A stretch of 64,000 bases of DNA from Verrucomicrobiia bacterium (GTDB lineage Bacteria; Verrucomicrobiota; Verrucomicrobiia; Limisphaerales; CAIMTB01), in assembly GCA_019634625.1 (NCBI GenBank), contig JAHCBA010000004.1, positions 124,001 to 188,000 on the forward strand, given 5' to 3'. Positions 1 through 7,974 of the stretch are shown in pieces. Below the pieces are notes generated by a model that did no database searches, was not told where the DNA came from, and was given only the letters and a program-made list of their open reading frames with translations. How positions within the stretch are numbered: the stretch's first letter is position 1; each line of letters opens with the position of its first letter. A program made the translations under genes and the position numbers.

Positions 1-102
1 CTCTACCTCCGCAGCGAAGACCGCCTTGTCTGCCTGGATCTCCGAACCCAACCCACTTCCCCCGGGTCCCCGGGCGCCGCCATCGACAGCGCCCCCCGAT
101 AA
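1..102 (+). CDS. C-terminal tail of a PQQ-like beta-propeller protein (partial)
   Basis: An open frame enters from the left edge and stops at a TAA at 100-102. Its first 15 residues, LYLRSEDRLVCLDLR, look like the last blade of a PQQ-like beta-propeller repeat, a type common in secreted proteins of this group. A low-complexity Pro/Ser tail of about 18 residues follows. Only 33 residues are visible, so the family call is an inference from one motif. An imperfect 13-bp direct repeat (CCCCCCGATAACAA) straddles the stop codon and lies just before the ychF start. Confidence 0.45.
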   Translation, partial: LYLRSEDRLVCLDLRTQPTSPGSPGAAIDSAPR

Positions 103-161
103 CAACCCCCCGATAACAACCCTTGCCGGATTGTCCCCGGCCCGCTTCCCTACCCGGCTCT

Positions 162-1265
162 ATGCTTCGTGCCGGAATCGTCGGTCTCCCCAACGTCGGG
201 AAATCCACCCTCTTCAATGCCGTCACCCGCACCCGCAAGGCGGAGGCGGCCAACTACCCCTTCTGCACCATCGACCCCAATGTCGGCGTGGTCACCGTCC
301 CCGATGACCGCCTCGAACCCCTCTCCCGCATCGCCAAAACCCAGACCATCATCCCCGCCGCCATCGAATTCGTGGACATCGCCGGCCTCGTGAAGGGCGC
401 CTCCCAGGGCGAGGGCCTCGGCAACAAGTTCCTCAGCCACATCCGCGAAGTCGATGCCATCATCCAGGTCGTCCGCTGCTTCGAGGATCCCGACATCCAT
501 CACGTCGCCGGCGCCATCGACCCCGTCCGCGACATCGAGACCATCTACACCGAACTCATCCTCGCCGACCTCGACAGCGTCCGTAAACGCCGCGAACGCC
601 TCGCCAAGGATGTGAAGCGCGGCGACAAGGCCGCCGCCACCGAGGACGCCGTCCTCGCCAAACTCGAACCCCACCTCGACTCCGGCAAACTCGCCCTCAC
701 CTGCCCCCTCACCCCGGAGGAAAAAGCCATCGACCGCGGCCTCTGGCTCCTCACCGACAAACCCACCATCTTCGCCGCCAACGTCCGCGAGTCCGACCTC
801 GCCAACGCCGACGCCAATCCCCACGTCCAGAAAGTCCGCCACTACGCCGAATCCCACATCGGCTGCGAAACCTCCGTCATCAGCGCCCAGATCGAAAGCG
901 ACCTCATCGACCTCGCCCCCGAGGAGGCCGCCCAGTTCCTCGCCGAACTCGGCGTCAAGGAATCCGGCGTCGGCCAGTTGATCCGCGCCACCTACCACCT
1001 CCTCGGCCTCCGCACCTACTTCACCGCCGGCGAAAAGGAAGTCCGCGCCTGGACCATCCGTGCCGGCGATACCGCCCCCAAGGCCGCCGGCGTCATCCAC
1101 ACCGACTTCGAACGCGGCTTCATCAAGGCCGAAACCGTCGCCTACGACGACCTCCTCCAATGCGGCTCCGTCGCCGCCGCCCGCGAAAAGGGCCTCTACC
1201 GCATGGAAGGCAAGGACTACGTCGTCCAGGACGGCGATGTCCTCCTCTTCAAGTTCAACGTGTAG
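162..1265 (+). CDS. ychF: Redox-regulated ATPase YchF (Obg-family P-loop NTPase)
   Basis: Universal ribosome-associated P-loop NTPase of the OBG family that prefers ATP over GTP; cytosolic. The protein is 367 residues, close to the 363 of the E. coli protein. The start is set by [18 protein letters not shown], which places the G1 loop GLPNVGKST at residues 7-15 as in the family; the frame is open 13 codons further upstream but that part is unconserved. The switch region with DIAG, a coiled-coil insertion and a C-terminal TGS-type domain ([16 protein letters not shown]) are all present. No Shine-Dalgarno sequence precedes the ATG. It stands alone, followed by a 750-bp repeat-rich spacer. Confidence 0.97.
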   Translation: MLRAGIVGLPNVGKSTLFNAVTRTRKAEAANYPFCTIDPNVGVVTVPDDRLEPLSRIAKTQTIIPAAIEFVDIAGLVKGASQGEGLGNKFLSHIREVDAIIQVVRCFEDPDIHHVAGAIDPVRDIETIYTELILADLDSVRKRRERLAKDVKRGDKAAATEDAVLAKLEPHLDSGKLALTCPLTPEEKAIDRGLWLLTDKPTIFAANVRESDLANADANPHVQKVRHYAESHIGCETSVISAQIESDLIDLAPEEAAQFLAELGVKESGVGQLIRATYHLLGLRTYFTAGEKEVRAWTIRAGDTAPKAAGVIHTDFERGFIKAETVAYDDLLQCGSVAAAREKGLYRMEGKDYVVQDGDVLLFKFNV

Positions 1266-1334
1266 GCGGCGCCCCCGCCCGGGAAAGGCCCGAACTCCAG
1301 ACCCCTTCGGCGCGATCCCTCTAGGTGAGCCAAC

Positions 1335-1397
1335 CCCTTTCGGAGGGACGAGCTCCGCGAGTCCTCAACCCCTTGCCCCTCACCTCTTCCCCCTCCC
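1335..1397 (+). repeat. Partial copy a of the dispersed inverted-repeat element
   Basis: The core CGGAGGGACGAGCTCCGCGA followed by GTCCTCAACCC matches the inner part of the complete element at 6221-6380. The stretch continues with GCCCCTCACCTCTTCCCCCTC, shared with copy b at 1861-1922. The terminal GTGCATCCC arms are missing. Confidence 0.6.
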
Positions 1398-1523
1398 AGG
1401 GACTCGTACTCAGCCCGAAGGGCGGTACTCGTCCTCGTCCTCGTCCTCGATCCCGCAGACACACCCTTTCGATCCTCGCCTTGCCGCTGGCCCGATGGGT
1501 TCAGGAGGGCGAAGGGGAAGGGC

Positions 1524-1592
1524 GATTACGATTACGATTACGATTACGATTACGATTACGAGTACGAGTACGAGTACGATTACGAGTACGAG
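1524..1592 (+). repeat. GATTAC/GAGTAC hexanucleotide microsatellite
   Basis: About 11.5 units of a 6-bp repeat: a run of GATTAC, then GAGTAC units, then GATTAC and GAGTAC again. Units differ only by T/G at the third position and A/G-type interchange. A second tract of the same two unit types lies at 19594-19674. It is non-coding by context. Confidence 0.95.
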
Positions 1593-1753
1593 GCCGAGGC
1601 CTGCTGCAAGACCCTGAGGTGCACCCTCTCGAAGAGGGGGGGGTGGTGGAGCGCACCAAGGCGGATCACCGCGGAGCTCCCAGGGATCCCAGGGATCCTG
1701 CGAGCTTCACCTTCGATCGGGTCCCAGAAACCCGCAGGGTTTCCAGAGATTAG

Positions 1754-1791
1754 CCGGGGGTCGAGCCCGGCTCCGCGGGTTCGACCCCCGG
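1754..1791. repeat. Long GC-rich hairpin
   Basis: Two 15-base arms (1754-1768 and 1777-1791) are complementary at 14 of 15 positions around an 8-base loop. There is no T-tract, so it is not a standard intrinsic terminator. The second arm contains GGTTCGA, which resembles a tRNA T-arm, but no cloverleaf can be built around it. Confidence 0.6.
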
Positions 1792-1860
1792 TCAGAAGTC
1801 CCACCCCGCTCACGACCCCGCCAGGGGTCGCACAACCTATCCCTCGATCCCGCAAGCACA

Positions 1861-1922
1861 CCCTTTCGGAGGGACGAGCTCCGCGAGTCCTCAACCCACG
1901 GCCCCTCACCTCTTCCCCCTCC
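1861..1922 (+). repeat. Partial copy b of the dispersed inverted-repeat element
   Basis: Shares with copy a (1335-1397) the core GGAGGGACGAGCTCCGCGAG and the downstream GCCCCTCACCTCTTCCCCCT. It is preceded by ATCCCGCAAGCACACCC, which also occurs in near-identical form at about 1449-1466 without the core. The terminal arms of the complete element are missing. Confidence 0.6.
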
Positions 1923-2016
1923 GGGATACTCGCCCCTCCAACGCCACGCTCCGCGAAGTTCACTCCTCTGAGGTTTTCCCACGACAGTCCACGGTCCGGC
2001 CGGTACACCTACCCCC

Positions 2017-5000
2017 ATGCATCAGCGGCCATTCAGCCGGATACCCACCCTCGAGCGCCTGACCCGCCCCGCCACACTGCCGTCCGCCTTCCTCTCCCTC
2101 CTCCTCGGCGCATCCCTCGCCGCTTCCGAACCGTTTCCCGCGGCCGGCCTCCTCCCCAAGGACGAAACCGGCGCCACCCGCTTCCTCCAACAATACCCCG
2201 ACTACGACGGCCGGGGCGTCATTGTCGCCATCTTCGATACCGGCGTGGATCCCGGTGCCCCCGGCCTCCATCTCACTCCTGACGGACGCCCCAAGATTCT
2301 CGATGTCGTCGATGCCACCGGCAGCGGCGACGTGGACTTGTCCACCGTCCGCACCGCCAGCGAAGGCGTGCTCATGGGCCTCTCCGGGCGGCCGTTGACC
2401 ATTCCCCCGGACTGGGCCAACCCCACCGGTGAGTTCCGCCTCGGCCTCAAACGCGCCGACGAACTGTTCCCGCCCGCCCTCTCCCAACGCCTCCGACGCC
2501 ACCGCCGCGAACGCTGGGATGAGGAACAACACCTCCTCGAAATCCACCTCCGCCGCGAACTCGCCGCCTGGGATGCCGCCCACCCCAACCCCTCCCCCGC
2601 CCAGGCCAGGGACCGCGAAGAACATGCCGCCCGCCTCGAACAGTGGCGCGATCTCCAGGACAACTTCCAGGATCCCGGCCCCGTCTTCGATTGCGTCGTC
2701 TTCCACGACGGCCACGTCTGGCGCGCCGTCGTCGATACCGACGAGGACGGCGATCTCTCCAACGAAAAGGCCCTGGCCAGCTTCCGGCTCGAACGTCAGT
2801 TCGGTTCCTTCAGCGCCGAGTCCCAGCTCAACTACGCCGTCAATATCCACGACCACGGCCGGCGCCTGTCCATCGTCGTGGACAGCGGCATGCACGGCAC
2901 TCATGTCGCCGGCATCGTGGCCGCCCACTTCCCCGGTCAGCCCGAACTCGACGGCATCGCCCCCGGCGCCCAGATCGTCTCGGTCAAAATCGGCGACACC
3001 CGCCTCGACAGCATGGAGACCTCCACCGGGTTCGAACGCGGCCTCGCCGTCGTCCGCGAGTGGCAGTGCGATGTCATCAACCTCAGCTACGGCGAACCCA
3101 CCACCCTCCCCAACCGCGGACGCCTCATCGAACTCCTCGCCGAACGGGTGGACGAAGACGGCATCGTATTCGTCGCCTCCGCCGGCAACAGCGGCCCCGC
3201 CCTGTCCACCGCCGGCGCCCCCGGCGGCACCACCTCCAGCCTCATCGGTGTCGGCGCCTACGTCTCCCCCGCCATGATGGCCGCCGCCTATTCAATGCGG
3301 CATCAACCCCGGGAAACCCAGTACACCTTCTCCTCCCGCGGACCCACCTACGATGGCGACCTCGGCGTCGATGTCTCCGCCCCGGGCGGCGCCATCTCGC
3401 CCGTCCCCAACTGGACCCTCCAGCGTGGGCAGCTCGCCAACGGCACCTCCATGGCCGCACCCAGTGTCGCCGGTGCTGTCGCCCTCCTCCTCTCCGGTCT
3501 CAAGGCCGAAGCCGTCCCCACCTCCCCCATCGCCATCCGCCGTGCCCTCGAACACTCCGCCCGCCCCGTTCCCGACCTCTCGGTCTTCGATCAGGGACGC
3601 GGCCTCATCCAGGTGAACCGCGCCTTCCCGGTCGCCAAAGCCCTCGCCCACCCCCCCGAATCCACCCCCCGCTACGAGGTCTCCCTTCCCGACCGCCAGG
3701 CCGCCCGCGGCGTGTACCTTCGCGAACCCCACGAATCCTCCAGCCCTCTCGTCACCCAGGTCCGCGTCCGCCCTGTCTTCCCCAAATCCACCCCACACCC
3801 CCACCGGGTCCAATTCGAGGGACGCTTCCGCCTCGAATCGTCCGTCCCCTGGATCGAACTCCCGTCCCACCTCGTGCTCTACCACGGAGGTCGCATCTTC
3901 GAGATCCGCGTGGACCCCACCGCACTCCCCCCGGGCGCCCATTACGGCGAAATCCAGGCCCGCGAAGTCCCCGACCGCGGCGCCGGCCCGGCCTTCAGCA
4001 TCCCCGTCACCGTCATCCGTCCCCACGCCCTCGAGGACACCGATGCCACCGCCTGGTCGGAGAGAATCGAACTGGCCCCCGCCCATCTCGAACGTCGGTT
4101 CTTCACGATCCCCCATGACGCCACCCGCGCCGAACTTCACGTCCGCGCCGATCCCCTCGAGTCATCCCGGCGCCTGGTCGTTCACACCCTCCAGCTCGTT
4201 CCCGGCCGCCCCTACACCGACACCGGCACCCAACGGTACCTGACCCTCGCATCCCACGGAGAAGAGCGGCTCCACTTCCCCGTCGTCGGCGGACGCACCC
4301 TCGAACTCTGCCTCGGCCAGGCCTGGTCCAGCCTGGGCGAGGGCGCCTTCGAGTTCTCCCTCCAGTTCCGCGGGGTCGTTCCCGCCGAATCCGCCGTGTC
4401 CATGGGCTCCGGCGATCGCGCCCGCCGCGTCGAAGTCGCCGCCTCCATCGCCGACGCCCGCATCGCTCCCGCCGCCCGCCTCACCACCCGCCGTCGCTGG
4501 GTCCACCCGTCCGCCTCCCACATCACCGCCCTCCCCGAGGATCGCGACACCCTCCCCGGCCGCCGACGGGTCCACGAAAAGATTCTCGAATACCCCTTCA
4601 CCCTCGATGCCGACAGCACCGTGACGCCCCGCTTCCCGGCCCTCAATGCCCGCCTCTACGAAGCGGAATACGGGTCCCAACTCTGGGCCGTCTTCGATGC
4701 CGCCAAACGCCTCGTCGTCGTCGATGACGGATGGGACCCGGGTCCCGTCCGGCTCCCCAAAGGCTCCTACCTCCTCCGGTTCCACCTCCGTCACGACCGG
4801 ACCGAGGCGCTTCAGCATCTCGAATCCCTTCCCCTCGCCCTCGATCTCCAACTCGCCTCGCCCCTCACGCTCGACGCCTACACCGATGCCGACCAGGCCC
4901 TGGCCCGCGGATCACGCCTCCAACCCCGCACCCTGAACCGCGGCGACCACGTCGCCTTCTGGCTCGCCACCCCCGACGCCGATGCCCTCGCCTCGCGTGC

Positions 5001-5901
5001 CGCCCCCGGCGACCTGCTGCTGGGCACCCTGCGCTACGAATCCAACCCGGGAGCCCTCGACTACCCCCTCTCTCTCGCCGTCGGCCCCGCGCCGTCCGCC
5101 CCGTCCCCCGGCAGGACGAAGCCGTCCATCCCACCCGCCGATACTCCCCCCGAAGATCCCCTCGCCAAGGCGCGACGCGACTTCGAAATCTCGCTCCTGG
5201 ATCGCCTGAAGGGACCCCGCGACGCCGACGCCTTCCAGTCCCTCGCCGCCGAACTCCTCGAGAAATATCCCGACGCCCTCGAAATCCGCACCCGCCAACT
5301 CCATCGCCTCGACGATTCCGACCGTTCCTCCCGCGCCTGCGATGTCATCGCCGCCGCGGATGCCATCATCGACCGCATCGACCGCACCGCCCTCGCCGCC
5401 CATCTCGGCACCCGCCGCGATCCGGAGAACGACACCCATCCCGCCCAAACCCGCGCCTCCGCCGCACAACAGGAAGCCCTCCTCGACGCCCTGTTCCGAA
5501 AGGCCCGCGTCCTCGCCGGTCCCGACGGCCTCCAACCGGCCGTCCCGCTGCCCGCGCCCCAGGCCTCGGTTGAAAAGGCGCCCACGGCTGCGCACCACGA
5601 CGGCGAGTGGGACGCCGGGGCCGCCGACCCCCTGTTCGAGGAAACCTGCGTCGAACTCAGCCGCTGGGTCGATCTCACCCAGGGCCGTTACCTCGACCTT
5701 CACCTTCACCGCGAATGGCGTGCCGGTCGTCCCGCCGTCGTCCTCCGCCACCTGACCCGGCGCCTGCGCGACGATCCCACCGACCGTTCCCTGCACGAGC
5801 GGCGCATCCGCGTCCTCGATCGCCTCGGCTGGTCCTCCTGGGCCGAACACGAACGCGCCTGGCTCCACGCCCGCTTCCCCGCCGACTACCCCCCCTTCTG
5901 A
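2017..5901 (+). CDS. Secreted tripeptidyl-peptidase II-like subtilase (S8A)
   Basis: Serine exo/endopeptidase of the subtilisin clan. A signal-peptide-like segment at about residues 20-36 (PSAFLSLLLGASLAAS) suggests export, unlike the cytosolic eukaryotic enzyme. The N-terminus (LLPKDETGATRFL, PDYDGRGV) follows eukaryotic TPPII closely. The catalytic triad is visible: D74 in AIFDTGVDPGAPG, H293 in HGTHVAG, S478 in NGTSMAAPSVAG. As in TPPII, a long insertion separates Asp from His, and a large C-terminal region of about 750 residues follows the protease domain. The total of 1294 residues is close to human TPPII (about 1250). The last 250 residues are helix-prone and end in a repeat-like segment. 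It stands alone between repeat-rich spacers; substrate and assembly state are not shown by the sequence. Confidence 0.92.
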   Translation: MHQRPFSRIPTLERLTRPATLPSAFLSLLLGASLAASEPFPAAGLLPKDETGATRFLQQYPDYDGRGVIVAIFDTGVDPGAPGLHLTPDGRPKILDVVDATGSGDVDLSTVRTASEGVLMGLSGRPLTIPPDWANPTGEFRLGLKRADELFPPALSQRLRRHRRERWDEEQHLLEIHLRRELAAWDAAHPNPSPAQARDREEHAARLEQWRDLQDNFQDPGPVFDCVVFHDGHVWRAVVDTDEDGDLSNEKALASFRLERQFGSFSAESQLNYAVNIHDHGRRLSIVVDSGMHGTHVAGIVAAHFPGQPELDGIAPGAQIVSVKIGDTRLDSMETSTGFERGLAVVREWQCDVINLSYGEPTTLPNRGRLIELLAERVDEDGIVFVASAGNSGPALSTAGAPGGTTSSLIGVGAYVSPAMMAAAYSMRHQPRETQYTFSSRGPTYDGDLGVDVSAPGGAISPVPNWTLQRGQLANGTSMAAPSVAGAVALLLSGLKAEAVPTSPIAIRRALEHSARPVPDLSVFDQGRGLIQVNRAFPVAKALAHPPESTPRYEVSLPDRQAARGVYLREPHESSSPLVTQVRVRPVFPKSTPHPHRVQFEGRFRLESSVPWIELPSHLVLYHGGRIFEIRVDPTALPPGAHYGEIQAREVPDRGAGPAFSIPVTVIRPHALEDTDATAWSERIELAPAHLERRFFTIPHDATRAELHVRADPLESSRRLVVHTLQLVPGRPYTDTGTQRYLTLASHGEERLHFPVVGGRTLELCLGQAWSSLGEGAFEFSLQFRGVVPAESAVSMGSGDRARRVEVAASIADARIAPAARLTTRRRWVHPSASHITALPEDRDTLPGRRRVHEKILEYPFTLDADSTVTPRFPALNARLYEAEYGSQLWAVFDAAKRLVVVDDGWDPGPVRLPKGSYLLRFHLRHDRTEALQHLESLPLALDLQLASPLTLDAYTDADQALARGSRLQPRTLNRGDHVAFWLATPDADALASRAAPGDLLLGTLRYESNPGALDYPLSLAVGPAPSAPSPGRTKPSIPPADTPPEDPLAKARRDFEISLLDRLKGPRDADAFQSLAAELLEKYPDALEIRTRQLHRLDDSDRSSRACDVIAAADAIIDRIDRTALAAHLGTRRDPENDTHPAQTRASAAQQEALLDALFRKARVLAGPDGLQPAVPLPAPQASVEKAPTAAHHDGEWDAGAADPLFEETCVELSRWVDLTQGRYLDLHLHREWRAGRPAVVLRHLTRRLRDDPTDRSLHERRIRVLDRLGWSSWAEHERAWLHARFPADYPPF

Positions 5902-5990
5902 ATTCCCACGAAAAACGCCCCTCAACGACCCAGGTCACCCAGGCGGCCCAACTGCGTTCGGTGGACCGCCTGGTCGATGAATTCCCTGCG

Positions 5991-6075
5991 CACGGAGGCA
6001 CCGAGGCACGAAGGATCCTGATGCAGATGGTCCCAATGGTGTTCTCGTTCATCTCCGTGTCTTTGTGCCTCCGTG
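5991..6075. repeat. Imperfect inverted repeat with CACGGAGGCAC arms
   Basis: CACGGAGGCAC at 5991-6001 and its exact complement GTGCCTCCGTG at 6065-6075 form the outer arms. Weaker complementarity continues inward to about 25 bases per arm, with about 36 bases between. It could be a small dispersed element or a transcript hairpin. Confidence 0.6.
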
Positions 6076-6140
6076 AGAGGCATCCATTTTGATCGAACGC
6101 CACGGCCCGCCGCCACCGCATCACCCTCCAGCCCCGCGAT

Positions 6141-6200
6141 CCAAATAGCCGGAAACTTCGTGCATATGCACGAAGTTTGAGAGCATTTCGAGCCCGCCGC
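6141..6200 (+). repeat. Solo copy of the TGCATATGCAC module with a 26-bp perfect palindrome
   Basis: Positions 6153-6178 are a perfect 26-bp palindrome centred on TGCATATGCA and flanked by AAACTTCG/CGAAGTTT. The surrounding 60 bases align without gaps to 18361-18420 upstream of the PaaX-like gene (CCAAATnGCC, GAAACTT, core, then CATTTC and AGCCC). It sits between the 3' ends of two convergent genes, so it is not an obvious promoter operator for either. Confidence 0.8.
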
Positions 6201-6220
6201 TCGTCCGTCCAGCCTGCCTG

Positions 6221-6380
6221 GTGCATCCCCAAGTTGTCGGTGAGGAGGCAGCCAATCGGAGGGACGAGCTCCGCGAGTCCTCATCCCAACGCACCCCATC
6301 GTTGCGGCCTCGTGGAACCCGGCCCTCCGAGGCGATGCCTCGCGAAGTTCGCGCCTCGACCCACAACTCCGGGATGCACG
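6221..6380 (+). repeat. Complete ~160-bp imperfect inverted-repeat element (copy 1)
   Basis: The ends are GTGCATCCCCAAGTTGTCGG and, on the other strand, GTGCATCCCGGAGTTGTGGG: 20-bp terminal arms with three mismatches. The interior holds GGAGGGACGAGCTCCGCGAG and GAGGCGATGCCTCGCGAAG. A second complete copy in the opposite orientation lies at 19403-19561. No open frame is carried and no target-site duplication was recognised. The format resembles a MITE or a large REP-type element. Confidence 0.85.
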
Positions 6381-6407
6381 GCAGCCCGCCACCCCCCCCC
6401 GGCGCGG

Positions 6408-7196
6408 TCACGGGCTCCGTGCACCTTCGCCATGCGCCCCCCCCTCACTCCCCGTCCCACCCGATTGGATCAACCCTTCGAGGCGCCGCCGTAATTGCCC
6501 GAGTTCCCGCGACTTGAAGTGCCGTCGCGTCGCGTCCAGCGCCCCAATCACCTCCCGCAACACCGCTTCAAACTCCGGCGCCGGAATCGAACCGGATAAC
6601 CCCGGCGCAACCCCGGGCGCCACCGCCGTCGGGCCCGCGGACATCTCCAACCCCCAATGCTCGCTCACCCTCAGCGCCTCCTCGAATCGCGCCATCACCC
6701 GGTTCAAGGCGCCCTCGCCCTCCTCCCTCTCCGCAACCTCCCCCTCCCGCGGTAGCGCACGAAACTCCCTCAGACACTCCCGCAATTGCGCCTCCCGCTC
6801 CCGCCACGCCCTGGCCCTCCGCCTCGCCCCCATCCCCCGCTCGATCAGGGCAAGCAGCGTCCCGGGTTCCGGCGGCTTCACCAGATACCCAACCACCGGC
6901 GGACCCACCGACTGCATCGCCGTCTCCAGCGTCGGCCGCCCCGTCAGCAGAATGATCGGCACCTCCGGCGCCGCCGCCCGCAGATGCTCCACCAACGCCA
7001 ACCCATCGTTCCCCGGCATGTGAATGTCCGAAATCAACAGATCGTAAGGGCGCTCGCTCAACGCCGTCACCGCCCCGCTCACATCCTTCACCCATCGGCA
7101 CTCGTACCCGTGATGCCGCAGCACCCGCTCCAGGGTCGCCCCAAACAATGCATCGTCCTCCGCCACCAGGATCCAACCCTTGCTTCTCCCTTCCAT
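6408..7196 (-). CDS. Response regulator with a non-DNA-binding C-terminal region
   Basis: CheY-like receiver at residues 8-125 of a 262-residue protein. The acidic pair is D14/D15, the phospho-acceptor is D57 in DLLISDIHMPGNDG, and the conserved Lys is K107 in YLVKPPEP. The last ~140 residues are charged, probably helical, and match no output domain I recognise; no HTH, GGDEF or HD motif is visible. The start at MEGRSKGW follows an AGGAGG 4 bases upstream, which decides it over the start 21 codons earlier. No partner kinase is adjacent; the nearest is the hybrid kinase at 11198. It may act through protein contacts. Confidence 0.85.
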   Translation of the reverse strand: MEGRSKGWILVAEDDALFGATLERVLRHHGYECRWVKDVSGAVTALSERPYDLLISDIHMPGNDGLALVEHLRAAAPEVPIILLTGRPTLETAMQSVGPPVVGYLVKPPEPGTLLALIERGMGARRRARAWREREAQLRECLREFRALPREGEVAEREEGEGALNRVMARFEEALRVSEHWGLEMSAGPTAVAPGVAPGLSGSIPAPEFEAVLREVIGALDATRRHFKSRELGQLRRRLEGLIQSGGTGSEGGAHGEGARSP

Positions 7197-7274
7197 GATG
7201 CCTCCTACCGTACCCACCCCGCCGCCCCTGCCAATGGCAAACCCCGACAGCCCAGGCAACGGGGCAGCCCCATG

Positions 7275-7297
7275 TTGTCATATCCGTACTTTGACAA
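7275..7297. promoter_or_regulatory. Possible operator: TTGTCA/TGACAA inverted repeat
   Basis: TTGTCA (7275-7280) and TGACAA (7292-7297) flank an 11-base spacer in an AT-richer patch about 80 bp upstream of the response-regulator start. No correctly spaced promoter hexamers accompany it on the - strand. The call rests on symmetry and position alone. Confidence 0.2.
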
Positions 7298-7320
7298 TGG
7301 ACGTTCCTCGCCTTCCCCCA

Positions 7321-7974
7321 TCATCCCATCCCCGTCTCCGGCCAGCGCGCCGTCACAATCTCCCAGATCCGCTCGTGCACCGTCATGATGGGCAGGGTTC
7401 CGTCCACACTCACCACCCGGCCAGGTTCCTCCTCCGCCAGCCGCCGGTACCCCTCCGCAACCCGCTCGAAGAACTCCGCCCCCTCCCGCTCGAACCGGTC
7501 AGCCTCCTCACCGCCGGAACTCTCCCTTGCCCTCCGCCGCGCCAGGCTCACCTCGGGCGGCACCCGGAGCAGCAGCGTGATGTCGGGCAACGTCCCACCC
7601 ACCGCGAACCCCACCACCTCCCGCACCCGCTCCAACGCCAGACCGCGTCCCCAACCCTGGTAGGCCAGCGTCGAATGATGGAACCGGTCGCACACCACCA
7701 TCTCCCCCGCCGCCAGCGCCGGCCGGATCACCTCCCCCACCAACTGCGCCCGGGCGGCGTTCATAAGAAGCAGTTCCGCCTCCGAAGTCATGCGCGCCCC
7801 CGCCGGATGATGCTTCAACAGATCCCGGATCGCCTCCGACAACTCGGTGCCGCCCGGCTCCCGCACCACCCGCACCACCCGCCCCGCCCGCCGCAGCCGT
7901 TCGCCCAGCAGCGCCGCCTGCGTGCTCTTCCCTCCCCCTTCCGTCCCTTCCAACGTGATGAATCCCCCGGTCAC
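7321..7974 (-). CDS. tmk: Thymidylate kinase
   Basis: Phosphorylates dTMP to dTDP with ATP in dTTP synthesis; cytosolic. The protein is 217 residues, typical of bacterial Tmk. The P-loop GTEGGGKST is at residues 10-18, followed by VVREPGGTELSEAIR and the DRFHHSTLAYQG segment of the dTMP/DR(F/Y) motif. The GTG start at 7974 is chosen because the P-loop position fits the family and GGGGAGGGG precedes it. That GTG overlaps the stop of the upstream cytochrome gene by four bases (GTGA), so the two are probably translationally coupled. Confidence 0.95.
   Translation of the reverse strand: MTGGFITLEGTEGGGKSTQAALLGERLRRAGRVVRVVREPGGTELSEAIRDLLKHHPAGARMTSEAELLLMNAARAQLVGEVIRPALAAGEMVVCDRFHHSTLAYQGWGRGLALERVREVVGFAVGGTLPDITLLLRVPPEVSLARRRARESSGGEEADRFEREGAEFFERVAEGYRRLAEEEPGRVVSVDGTLPIMTVHERIWEIVTARWPETGMG

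Larger units (their letters stand above)
1266..2016. other. Repeat-rich intergenic region
   Basis: No convincing gene is present in these 751 bases. The region holds two partial copies of the dispersed element that is complete at 6221-6380, a hexamer microsatellite, GAC/CTC-rich simple sequence at about 1425-1450, a duplicated AGGGATCCC at about 1680-1698, a small AAACCC/GGGTTT hairpin at 1728-1742 and a long hairpin at 1754-1791. The few open frames here read through low-complexity repeats and are rejected. Confidence 0.75.
5902..6407. other. Repeat-rich spacer between convergent genes
   Basis: The spacer separates the 3' end of the TPPII-like gene (+) from the 3' end of the response-regulator gene (-). 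It holds three separate repeats, listed individually: an 85-bp inverted repeat, a palindromic TGCATATGCAC module and a complete 160-bp inverted-repeat element. No gene and no clear terminator was seen. Confidence 0.7.

Noticed and set aside
1325-1753. Open frames through the repeat region with Arg/Leu or Ile/Thr alternation
   Set aside because: They arise from the hexamer microsatellite being free of stops in several frames; no start signal or conserved motif.
1777-1791. tRNA-like T-arm (GGGTTCGACCCCC)
   Set aside because: No acceptor stem, D-arm or anticodon arm can be placed around it; the sequence is one arm of the long hairpin at 1754-1791.
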